21,759 nucleotides of DNA from a virus, in IMG/VR virus record IMGVR_UViG_3300034012_000139, positions 1 through 21,759 of that record; one strand, given 5' to 3'. This document shows, piece by piece, positions 7,759 through 14,568 of this stretch. Positions within the stretch are counted from its first letter, which is position 1; each line of letters opens with the position of its first letter. The translations under genes were made by a program, and so were the position numbers. Below the pieces are notes generated by a model. It was not told the DNA's origin. It did not search any database and saw only the letters and a list, made by a program, of their open reading frames with translations.

Positions 7759-8240
7759 TTGGGTGCCGCAAAATAGAGCGCTATCTCATCGTTCCGACGC
7801 TTCACCAGACCCGGCAAAACCTTGCCACCACCCTTGGTGAACTTCAGGAACTCCTGCTTCGCACCTTCAAAGTCACCCCGGTTGTGCTTCTGCCGGAGAG
7901 TGGATCTCTGGAGGGTGCCTAGCCCAACATTGAATGCAAAGCTGACCAACGCGCCCAAGCGATTTTCGTTAAGATGGTCAGGGCAGTAACGAAGAACACC
8001 AGCGATAAAGCGCTGTAGGTCTTTCTCAAGGATCGAATCAACTTCTTCTTTGCTAAATACACGGAAGTCCTCTACTTTGAGTGCGAACTTATCGCGTTGA
8101 TCGACGGGCATCTTGCCCTGCTCTGGGTACAGCACATGCCCCACACCTATCGTCCACAACCTAGCCGGACACTTGTACGGCTTGTATCGAACACCTTCGT
8201 GGTGCTTGATCATTGCAATTGTGGCAACCGGCAGCTTCAT
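7755..8240 (-). CDS. Endolysin, T4-type lysozyme (GH24)
   Basis: 161 residues, the usual length of T4 lysozyme relatives. Such enzymes cut the MurNAc-GlcNAc bond of peptidoglycan. The catalytic region is HHEGVRYKPYKCPARLWTIG followed by VGH (residues 13-35). Glu15 matches T4 Glu11 and Thr30 matches T4 Thr26 with the same spacing. The position of T4 Asp20 is Cys24, giving the E-C-T form of the triad that occurs in some phage lysozymes. Further family motifs are ENRLGALVSFAFNVGLGTL and GLVKRRNDEIALY. No signal peptide or signal-anchor segment is seen, so release should depend on the holin upstream. It overlaps holin and Rz by ATGA at both ends. Confidence 0.93.
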   Translation of the reverse strand: MKLPVATIAMIKHHEGVRYKPYKCPARLWTIGVGHVLYPEQGKMPVDQRDKFALKVEDFRVFSKEEVDSILEKDLQRFIAGVLRYCPDHLNENRLGALVSFAFNVGLGTLQRSTLRQKHNRGDFEGAKQEFLKFTKGGGKVLPGLVKRRNDEIALYFAAPK

Positions 8241-8749
8241 TTGCTAGCCTTCGAGTTACCACGGGAACCAAACCACATAGCGATGATCGTACCCAAGAGG
8301 GCCATTTCGTCTGCGTCAAACACGATCTCCATGATCTGAATAAACTCACCCACAGAAGTGATTGTGTTGCCATGTATGAAAATCCACAGCATCGTCAACA
8401 AGTTGATCAGCACCAGCTCAAGCACAAAGATGAAGGTGACAAACGGGCGGGTAGCCGCAGTCATGTCCTTGACCCACTGGGAAGAGGACTCTAGTAGCTT
8501 CTCTTGGTTGTTGTAAATAGCGGCGGTCTGCGCCATGTACTGCTGATGATCTTGCTCATCGTTTTCGCGGACTTCCTCGGTTTTATCTGACGGGGAATAG
8601 CCCTTGTCTGTCAGCGCCAACTGCTGGCGCATCTGCATGTGCAGGATGTCTAGCTCGTGCTTCTTGTCCGCACGGTCTTGCAGCAGGTCAAACAGTCTGG
8701 GAAAGAGAGCGACTAGGTAGCCACCAAGAGTTGAGATAAGCGTCAGCAT
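8237..8749 (-). CDS. Holin, 3TM (GTA-holin-like)
   Basis: 170 residues with hydrophobic segments at about 3-21, 103-125 and 146-160, and a charged amphipathic middle (24-95). The phrases TAATRPFVTFIFVLELVLIN and IIAMWFGSRG are characteristic of the three-transmembrane holin family named for gene-transfer-agent release. A holin permeabilises the inner membrane at a set time and lets the endolysin out. The start ATG 8749 has AAGGAG six bases upstream, and the gene ends in an ATGA overlap with the lysozyme. Context (holin, lysozyme, Rz/Rz1) makes the call secure. Confidence 0.88.
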   Translation of the reverse strand: MLTLISTLGGYLVALFPRLFDLLQDRADKKHELDILHMQMRQQLALTDKGYSPSDKTEEVRENDEQDHQQYMAQTAAIYNNQEKLLESSSQWVKDMTAATRPFVTFIFVLELVLINLLTMLWIFIHGNTITSVGEFIQIMEIVFDADEMALLGTIIAMWFGSRGNSKASK

Positions 8750-8758
8750 GATTGCTCC

Positions 8759-9064
8759 TTATTTACCGTACATCCGTTCAATCTGAATCTCTTTGCGTAG
8801 TTCCCGCATCTTCTTGACTTCATACACCGCAGCATTCGTGGCTATCAGCATGTCGTAGTACATAAAAGCCAATATTGGCATTATGATAAAGAACATCAAA
8901 AGTACAGCCATCACTACAACGATCAGTGACCAAGGGACATTTTCATCGTCGCGCTTTTCGTTACCAGCCACATTAGACCCGCCGCCCAAATTAGTATAAA
9001 TACGACTCCCGAAAACCACGCCACTTTTGCCCTGAGTTCCGCTATTCTTCTTTTGCGTCGCCAT
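8759..9064 (-). CDS. Small single-pass membrane protein overlapping its upstream gene
   Basis: Read from ATG 9064 this is 101 residues. One strong membrane segment spans about residues 45-70 (PWSLIVVVMAVLLMFFIIMP and on), followed by a charged, probably helical tail (KKMRELRKEIQIERMYGK). The first 48 residues are encoded within the last part of the preceding gene in another frame (overlap 8923-9064). The start is uncertain: ATG 9064 lacks a good Shine-Dalgarno, a GTG at 8971 would cut the overlap to 49 bases and give about 70 residues, and a GTG at 9133 would lengthen it. It sits just before the holin, with its TAA forming part of the holin ribosome binding region. An accessory lysis or membrane role is only a guess; I do not recognise the family. 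Confidence 0.65.
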   Translation of the reverse strand: MATQKKNSGTQGKSGVVFGSRIYTNLGGGSNVAGNEKRDDENVPWSLIVVVMAVLLMFFIIMPILAFMYYDMLIATNAAVYEVKKMRELRKEIQIERMYGK

Positions 9065-9609
9065 CTTGCTATTTGAGCTAACCTCAGTTCCTCTGCGTGG
9101 GCTTCTTCCTGCTCGGCAACGATCCGCTGCCACATCTCTTCAAACTTGCTCCACAAGGCACCTAACTCCGGTGGCGCTCGGTATGTCATCGTCTCTCGAA
9201 TCTCTACCAGCATGGCATCTAATCTCGCCGTAATCAGTATCCGCTTCAACGCCCGCCGCCCGATACTCTCTTCACCCTTGTAGACCTGCTTGGCGTCCAA
9301 CTGCTCCTTCAAGAACAACTTGCTGATTGCGTCATAGCTGTCCATCAACGCACCCAACTGATTACCGATGTCGGTAAAAACGTCGTTCGGGTCGGCTTTT
9401 GCCACCTCTTGCACACGCTGGACTTCTGCGTGGTACTGCTGCTTCTGTGCCGGAGTAGGATCAACGATCTTGTCGTACTGCTGCTTCAGATCATCAATAA
9501 CGTCTTTTGCTTCTCCGGCTACGCTCTTAATTTCCTTGTACAACTCACAGCCCTTTCGAACTGCGGCGACCGCTGCGTTTGCTGCCGCTAATAAAGTTAG
9601 CGGGTCAAT
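8923..9609 (-). CDS. Helical protein with C-terminal membrane anchor; probable ATT start
   Basis: With the proposed ATT start at 9609 the product is 228 residues. The N-terminus would be (M)DPLTLLAAANAAVAAVRKGC followed by ELYKEIK, which looks like a real protein start and is out of place as untranslated sequence. GGAG lies six bases before ATT. A TTG at 9543 (AAGGG seven bases upstream) would give only 206 residues. The body is helical and charged. A basic patch (RWRRKRR) leads into a membrane segment at about residues 197-217 (VAWFSGVVFILIWAAGLMWL), so the protein should be tail-anchored with most of its mass on one side. It follows the tail chaperone by three bases in the same frame. Its last 142 bases overlap the next gene. 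Function unknown; its place before the holin suggests a lysis or membrane role. Confidence 0.7.
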   Translation of the reverse strand: MDPLTLLAAANAAVAAVRKGCELYKEIKSVAGEAKDVIDDLKQQYDKIVDPTPAQKQQYHAEVQRVQEVAKADPNDVFTDIGNQLGALMDSYDAISKLFLKEQLDAKQVYKGEESIGRRALKRILITARLDAMLVEIRETMTYRAPPELGALWSKFEEMWQRIVAEQEEAHAEELRLAQIARWRRKRRIAELRAKVAWFSGVVFILIWAAGLMWLVTKSATMKMSLGH

Positions 9610-9619
9610 TTTTTACTCC
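9607..9619 (-). promoter_or_regulatory. GGAG ribosome binding site facing an ATT codon
   Basis: On the minus strand GGAG (9616-9619) is followed by TAAAAA and then ATT GAC CCG. The TAA ends the tail chaperone gene. The spacing of six bases is ideal for initiation, yet no ATG, GTG or TTG stands in frame at that point. It decides in favour of ATT 9609 as the start of the next gene. Confidence 0.55.
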
Positions 9620-10101
9620 GGCTGAGAAGGCCAAGTAATGTCCCAAGGGAACCCCACCTGCGTCGGCACATCACGCAACGCTTGCCGGTAAGTAGCCCAT
9701 GCAGCTTTATCGACTTGAGAATCTTCCACTTGTGTCCAGTCCGACTCCGAAAGTCTATTGTTGCGGTCGTTGCGAACATTTGTGGCTTGCTCACCATCCC
9801 GACGCGCTTTGTATGCAGCTTCTTGCTCTGCTGCCGTACCACTCTCATTGTCCGTAAAGATTGGGCCTAGAACGTATTTGGTGTACCACTTGCCGTCGAT
9901 CTGCTCAATGCCTGCAAACTGACTGTATTGATAAACAGTGCCGCCAGTTGCCTGTGGGCCTTCAAACACTGACTGAACGCCGTTAGCTTCCATCCACTCC
10001 AAAGTAATTGGAAGGCGCACTTTTACTTTTCCGGAAAAATAATCCCGCAGAGCATGGTCTGTCGGGAAATACTCGCCTGTTGCTTCTACTCTGTATCCCA
10101 T
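9613..10101 (-). CDS. Phage tail assembly chaperone-like protein
   Basis: 162 residues. The C-terminal third has RNDRNNRLSESDWTQVEDSQ, then AWATYRQALRDVPTQVGFPW and ITWP. This is the hallmark of the phage tail assembly chaperone family (Phage_tail_APC, PF16778) and of related tail-fibre assembly proteins. Such proteins often follow a tail-fibre gene, and here it directly follows the large modular tail protein. The N-terminal half (GYRVEATGEYFPTDHALRDY) is less familiar. ATG 10101 has GAGG about eight bases upstream. It probably helps fold or attach the tail protein encoded just before it; that is inferred from family and position. Confidence 0.8.
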   Translation of the reverse strand: MGYRVEATGEYFPTDHALRDYFSGKVKVRLPITLEWMEANGVQSVFEGPQATGGTVYQYSQFAGIEQIDGKWYTKYVLGPIFTDNESGTAAEQEAAYKARRDGEQATNVRNDRNNRLSESDWTQVEDSQVDKAAWATYRQALRDVPTQVGFPWDITWPSQPE

Positions 10102-10115
10102 GATGTTTCCTCTGA

Positions 10116-12179
10116 TTAACTGATGGCAAGAAAAATGTATGTTCCACCGTTAGCATTCAATCCTGCTGGTGCTGCTGCCGTGACTTGAAACCCTGTGCTT
10201 GCAGTGTCTACATAGTTAGTGTTCGTTACTTCAGCGGCTGTTGAGTTCAAGAACAGGTATGGATCGTTACCGCTTGTAATTCCTCGTGCGCTGTCATACA
10301 CCCACCAGTCACCCGTTGAGTCAGTCCGCTTGATAAGAACGAACCTAGCACCAGCCGCGAATCCACAGTTAATGGTTTGTAATGCACCCGTGCCTGTATA
10401 GCTACCTACTTTGGATACACCGGGGCAAGAAGCGAATAAATAAGCAACGTAGGTTTTTGCGGAACCATTAACACCCACATAGCTACCAAGACTAAAAGTC
10501 GTGGATGTCATGTTTGGAGCGCCTGTTAATGTTGCTCCCCAAATGTCATCGCCGCTACTCCCCCACGTTCCTGCTGTGTTTAGGTTGAGGGCATATTGAT
10601 TTTGTTGTGGTGTTGGAGCAGAAGCCCAAACAACCCAATTTATAGCACTATCTCTACTTTTAACAATTAGTAACTCAGGAGCAACGCCTAAGTTATGACT
10701 TTGGGTTTGAGCTGACCCCGTACCCGTATAGCACACCATATCAAAGAAGCCGGGAGCGCGACCAAAAGAGTAAAACACAGCTTGGCTAGTAACAGCATAA
10801 AGCCCCGTGTTGTTCCAATTTCTTGTGCCTTGTGATGCTTGTTCAGCAACAGTTGAAGATGTAATTAAGTTATTTGCGTTAGTAACCGAATTTGTGCTTG
10901 ATACACCCCTGAGTCGGTCATTCACAACTGTATTTTCAGAATAGCCGGGCGTGTAGTTCCACATCCCCAAATCAACTGGAAAACCTGTTGTAAACTGCGT
11001 AAAGCCTGTTGGCACATTAGGACTAAACACACTCGTACCACTCGTCGGCGTTTTCATCGGGCCGCGACGGATGGCGATGTAGATGTAGGTTGTGCTAGGG
11101 CTATATGGGTTTGTGCCGCCAGTAGGCATACTAAAACCAGTAGCGGTTAAATTAGCCCAACTAAATGTAGATGTTTCTGCATCAGATAAATTTGCAATCA
11201 GTCTTGCCCCGTTACTTCCAACAGGAATACCGCGCATATTGTCAACAATCGTCCAGTTGCTTGTTCCAGACGAGGCTTTTATTAAAAGCCATTGAGGTTC
11301 ATATCCAAGATTGACTGCCGTAAAACTTGAGCCGCCATCAGTCGTAAACGACCCACAGCTAATCACATTGTCCGTACCAGTCAGGCCAAAACCACCTGCG
11401 TCGTGGGCGAATAGGTAGGCGACGTAGGTACCGCCATTCACATTCATCGAAGCTGGCGCACCACTTTCAATAGAAAACACAGTTGAATTTATCGGTGTTG
11501 AAAATGCCGTTCCACTCGCCGCTGCGGTACTGTTTAAACGAATGTAACCACCTGAAACGCCAAGACTTCTGTGGTAACAAGACCAATCACCGGTAGCGTC
11601 CATACGCTTAACAATAATGAAACCGGGAGTTGACCCAAGATTATGTGAAATGCTGCGAACAGAAGTTCCATCCCCCGTATACGTCACCACATCAAAGAAC
11701 TTGGCTTGCTCGCGGAATGTCCATGAGACGTAAGTGTCGCCAGAACCGTTTATTGCGGTGGAGCTTTGAGTAATAGAAAAGCCGTTTGAATTAAAAGCAG
11801 TAAGCCCATCTAAAGCGCGTGATGCATTTGTGCTATTTGTTTCCAGTGTATAACCAACACCTCTTGAGGTATCGTATAACCAATGGCTATCTGCCTTATT
11901 TCTGACCTTAAACCAAACCAACCCACCCTTACCGGACAAATCAATGTTATTCGTGATCGTCTGTGTAGAGCCGTTACCTGTGTACAGATACGTCGAGAAA
12001 AGATTCTCTATAAACAAAGATGGGTCTACACTCCCAGCAGTAGGCCATAGGTTCTGCTTATCCCAGTAGGCTTGTTGATCAAGCGTCCATACGCCGGGAG
12101 CAGAACTGTTCTGATATGGGCCAGTAGGTGCTACTGCCACCGGGCGAATAATTCCAGCATTCCATTTGGAGATTCCCAC
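10116..12179 (-). CDS. Large modular tail protein with about six related beta modules
   Basis: 687 residues, starting at GTG 12179 with GAGG about eight bases upstream. The N-terminus has PGVWTLDQQAYWDKQNLWP, resembling that of the lectin-like protein at 13884-14558 and likely an attachment segment. Related modules follow at about residues 65-155, 166-258, 278-372, 405-470 (degenerate), 484-582 and 593-687. Repeated phrases are YTG(N/D/T)G, SHNLGSTPGFIIVKRMDATG, SHNLGVAPELLIVKSRDS, GARFVLIKRTDSTGDWWVYD and N(V/A)NGGTY(V/I)xxxxA. These are typical of phage tail-fibre or appendage proteins. The product is probably displayed on the virion surface and takes part in host contact. No enzymatic motif is seen. 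It sits right after the APS kinase gene and right before the assembly chaperone. Confidence 0.8.
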   Translation of the reverse strand: MGISKWNAGIIRPVAVAPTGPYQNSSAPGVWTLDQQAYWDKQNLWPTAGSVDPSLFIENLFSTYLYTGNGSTQTITNNIDLSGKGGLVWFKVRNKADSHWLYDTSRGVGYTLETNSTNASRALDGLTAFNSNGFSITQSSTAINGSGDTYVSWTFREQAKFFDVVTYTGDGTSVRSISHNLGSTPGFIIVKRMDATGDWSCYHRSLGVSGGYIRLNSTAAASGTAFSTPINSTVFSIESGAPASMNVNGGTYVAYLFAHDAGGFGLTGTDNVISCGSFTTDGGSSFTAVNLGYEPQWLLIKASSGTSNWTIVDNMRGIPVGSNGARLIANLSDAETSTFSWANLTATGFSMPTGGTNPYSPSTTYIYIAIRRGPMKTPTSGTSVFSPNVPTGFTQFTTGFPVDLGMWNYTPGYSENTVVNDRLRGVSSTNSVTNANNLITSSTVAEQASQGTRNWNNTGLYAVTSQAVFYSFGRAPGFFDMVCYTGTGSAQTQSHNLGVAPELLIVKSRDSAINWVVWASAPTPQQNQYALNLNTAGTWGSSGDDIWGATLTGAPNMTSTTFSLGSYVGVNGSAKTYVAYLFASCPGVSKVGSYTGTGALQTINCGFAAGARFVLIKRTDSTGDWWVYDSARGITSGNDPYLFLNSTAAEVTNTNYVDTASTGFQVTAAAPAGLNANGGTYIFLAIS

Positions 12180-12188
12180 AGCTACACC

Positions 12189-12632
12189 TCAATTCAAAAA
12201 TTGTTTGAGCATTGTTCTTATTTGCGTTGCAATTTCATCTGCATGATGGCTAGGAAAGCAAGAGTCAAACTTCTCCGTAATCCGTACATCGTAACGCTCA
12301 GGAGGAACAAACAGCCTGTTCGTATCCTCAAACCTACCCTCTTTGATTCGGTCTACCCAAATCGTAAAGTCAGCACCAAAAGCAGCTCTCGTTTCTGGTG
12401 TAGGGCAAACAAAATCAGCTATTACTACCGCACCCCATCGACTTGCTATGTCACACAATACACCCATACGCCGCGCTTGCTCTAGCCTGTCCTCAACGCT
12501 AAATCCCAAATCCTTGTTGATTTCTCTGCGAACCTCGTCAGCGTTAAAGTGAACACACTGCAACTCCCTCGCCAAAGCATCCGCTAGTGTTGTTTTGCCA
12601 GCACCCGGCAAACCACAAATCAACACCTTCAT
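12189..12632 (-). CDS. APS kinase-like P-loop kinase (CysC-related)
   Basis: 147 residues. Walker A is GLPGAGKTT (residues 7-15). NADEVRREINKDLGFSVEDR (30-49) and LEQARRMG match the region of adenylylsulfate kinases usually written DGDNVR...DLGFS..DR.EN.RR.GE, and VVIADFVCPTPETR matches the AFISP strand. The lid and C-terminus differ: FEDTNRLFVPPERYDVRIT stands where CysC has GLYKKA..G...NFTGID. APS kinase phosphorylates adenylylsulfate to PAPS, the donor for sulfotransferases. The protein is shorter than typical CysC (about 200). It overlaps the sulfotransferase stop by ATGA, so the two are co-translated; this context supports PAPS supply. It could instead be another small-molecule kinase of the same superfamily. 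No ATP sulfurylase gene is in view, so APS would have to come from the host. Confidence 0.75.
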   Translation of the reverse strand: MKVLICGLPGAGKTTLADALARELQCVHFNADEVRREINKDLGFSVEDRLEQARRMGVLCDIASRWGAVVIADFVCPTPETRAAFGADFTIWVDRIKEGRFEDTNRLFVPPERYDVRITEKFDSCFPSHHADEIATQIRTMLKQFLN

Positions 12633-13450
12633 CCTTTAACTTTATACAAACTCTTTACAGAAAAGTCCGGCGTTTCTTTCCTCCAGAACTCTTTGCCAGC
12701 GTACTTGTCCCAAACGGACTTTGGCAGAATAGAAGGACGCTCTTCCCAAGTTACTTTTCTGCGAACCGTATGCAAGCTCTTCATATTCAAGGCTTGGTCA
12801 TACACTTCGTTCTCATATTCAACATTGTCGAAGTCGTGGTCAAAGTAGGGCTTACCAAGGAAGTCGTACACCTTACGCATACTCTCTTCTGGGTTCTTAC
12901 ACAGCCCCTCGTACTCCATCAGGAAAATCATGTCTGGGTTTAGCAACAGACCCTCTTCCAAGAAGTAGTACGGCTTCACAACCTGACCTTCCTTTTTTAC
13001 ATCCATCAGCGCATCACACCGAGTGGTGACTGTCTGACTAGCTTCATCATCAGTCAGCGTGGCGTTGTACAACGTATTCTTGGCGGCTATCCGCTCAAAC
13101 GAATCAAGTATCCAAGGCAGATCACGCACACAGCAAATAATCTTCGTCTGCGGATACAGCGCCTTCAGTAAGGCTGTCTTTGCAGTCCAACCACGGCTTG
13201 TGTCGAACACCGTCTTAGGCTCAACAGCCTCGTAATAAGCATTAAATAACGACCTCAGAATGCCCTTACGACGCTCTTCATCAATCAAATGGTTGCTCTC
13301 ACTGCCTGTAATGACGTTAATGGTTGACCCAACCAATCCCTGTACAGGCGACGATATGTCTGCATAGAACTCAGGGTTCTGACGCAAAATGGCTGACAGC
13401 AGGGTAGACCCCGACCTCGGTAGCCCAGAGATGAAGAAAAACTCTTTCAC
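12629..13450 (-). CDS. Sulfotransferase family protein
   Basis: 273 residues. The 5'-phosphosulfate loop is SGLPRSGSTLL (residues 8-18). The 3'-phosphate-binding region is IICCVRDLPWILDSFERI, with Arg109 and Ser117 in the expected places. MIFLMEYEGLCKNPEESMRK and VYDFLGKPYFDH are usual for bacterial Sulfotransfer_3-type enzymes. They move a sulfuryl group from PAPS to a sugar, lipid or protein hydroxyl; the acceptor cannot be told from sequence. No signal peptide or membrane segment is visible, so it should act in the cytoplasm. It starts with GTG at 13450 in a GTGA overlap and lacks a good Shine-Dalgarno, so coupling to the gene upstream is likely. Lying between tail-fibre genes, it may modify host surface glycans or a virion component; that is inference. 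Confidence 0.88.
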   Translation of the reverse strand: MKEFFFISGLPRSGSTLLSAILRQNPEFYADISSPVQGLVGSTINVITGSESNHLIDEERRKGILRSLFNAYYEAVEPKTVFDTSRGWTAKTALLKALYPQTKIICCVRDLPWILDSFERIAAKNTLYNATLTDDEASQTVTTRCDALMDVKKEGQVVKPYYFLEEGLLLNPDMIFLMEYEGLCKNPEESMRKVYDFLGKPYFDHDFDNVEYENEVYDQALNMKSLHTVRRKVTWEERPSILPKSVWDKYAGKEFWRKETPDFSVKSLYKVKG

Positions 13451-13872
13451 GCCTGTGGAACCCAGCTAAGTGACGCCTCATCCCACTGATACCGCACATT
13501 GCCGCCGTTCATAATTGCGTCTACAGGACGGGCTACAGGGGCGCTCCAACTCATCGTATCTAAGTACCCTATCCATGACGGGTAAGGCTTCGTAGCTTCA
13601 TGCTCTGCCACTCTACGCTCGTTCCAGACGGCTTCTGTTAGGACTTCCAGCACTCCAGCAACGGTAGTGTCGGCATCATCATCACAGGTGCCGTAATACT
13701 TGGGCGCACGGAGGTAAGTGCCATCGGAGGCAAGCTCTACAGGCCATGTAGACTTGTCTTGCCAAATGATCTTCAAACCCTTTACATCAGGCATAGATGG
13801 GCCTGTACGCTGCGGCTCTACCGTGCAAGGAATCTTGGTTGCTGCATCAACTTCTGTGACTACGATGTGCAT
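13447..13872 (-). CDS. Small tail-fibre-associated protein, unknown function
   Basis: 141 residues. The C-terminal half has KPYPSWIGYLDTMSWSAPVA and then YQWDEASLSWVPQA, a style seen in small proteins near tail-fibre genes of cyanophages and other aquatic phages. There is a short acidic stretch (CDDDAD). No enzyme motif, signal or membrane segment. The start ATG 13872 has AAGGAG seven bases upstream. It is set between the lectin-like adhesins and the sulfotransferase and overlaps the latter as GTGA. Role unknown; a fibre-assembly or small structural role is possible. Confidence 0.75.
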   Translation of the reverse strand: MHIVVTEVDAATKIPCTVEPQRTGPSMPDVKGLKIIWQDKSTWPVELASDGTYLRAPKYYGTCDDDADTTVAGVLEVLTEAVWNERRVAEHEATKPYPSWIGYLDTMSWSAPVARPVDAIMNGGNVRYQWDEASLSWVPQA

Positions 13873-13883
13873 CGTTATTCTCC

Positions 13884-14558
13884 TTAAACTGCTACTCGGC
13901 GTATTGCTCTAACACGCTTCGTGTATGTCTTACCGCCATTAAACTGTTGTCCGTAAGTAAATGCCTGATACGCTGCATAAAAAGTAGAGGTTTCCGTACT
14001 AGACCAATAAGAATTTCCTGAGATAGAGTTAAAAGCCTCAGCCCCGCCAGATTGAAATGCTGCCGCAGAAGTCTGCGCGGGAGTTCCAGAGGTGTAATTA
14101 CTGGCTCTAGCTGGTACTGCATTTGCATTTATGCCAGATGAGGTATTGTTGCCTGATGTCGTAGGCTTTAAATTGTAATAACAAATTTCTAATTCATTCT
14201 TGGCTGGCATATACCAGTCACTAAACCCACCAATCACCAAATCATTACAGAAGTGCGCCGCTGGATAAACAGTAGCACTACCATCAGCCACCATATCAGC
14301 TGTGTTCTGTGGGCCATCAATAACACTATCCGCACCCGGAGTGGCGGAACTTGCGTTTTTCCATTGCCTACTGGAATTTTCAGCAGATGCTACGGGGCCG
14401 ACAATAATATAGTGAGTGGCGGTGCCCCCTACCCCTATCTGCCCTGCGTAATACCCTCCGCCGAAAGCCTGACCAATGACTAATTGCACGGGCCAATTGT
14501 TAGCGGCCTTCGCCTGTAGTTGCTGCTGTAAAGTCCAAACACCTGAATAATTCGGCAT
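13884..14558 (-). CDS. DUF1566/C-type-lectin-like adhesin
   Basis: 224 residues. The N-terminus YSGVWTLQQQLQAKAANNWP resembles the attachment end of the large tail protein. From about residue 28 it shows a DUF1566-like fold: GGGYYAGQI, SVIDGPQNT, GGFSDWYMPAKNELEICYYN, YWSSTE, and a final RVRAIRRVAV. DUF1566 domains belong to the C-type-lectin-like superfamily, which also includes Mtd-type receptor-binding proteins and many targets of diversity-generating retroelements. The product is probably a ligand-binding tail tip or fibre. The upstream neighbour has the same domain after a fibronectin domain. The start ATG 14558 has AAGGG about seven bases before it, and the gap to the upstream gene is ten bases. 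Confidence 0.8.
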   Translation of the reverse strand: MPNYSGVWTLQQQLQAKAANNWPVQLVIGQAFGGGYYAGQIGVGGTATHYIIVGPVASAENSSRQWKNASSATPGADSVIDGPQNTADMVADGSATVYPAAHFCNDLVIGGFSDWYMPAKNELEICYYNLKPTTSGNNTSSGINANAVPARASNYTSGTPAQTSAAAFQSGGAEAFNSISGNSYWSSTETSTFYAAYQAFTYGQQFNGGKTYTKRVRAIRRVAV

Positions 14559-14568
14559 GATGTTTCCC

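Noticed and set aside
8759-9133. The longer GTG start at 9133 for the small membrane protein
   Set aside because: The added Arg-rich residues look like frame shadow, the only purine run is about two bases from the GTG, and the overlap with the upstream gene would exceed 200 bases.
12072-12485. A 137-residue plus-strand open frame
   Set aside because: It crosses the junction of two minus-strand genes with clear protein signatures; it has no recognisable domain.
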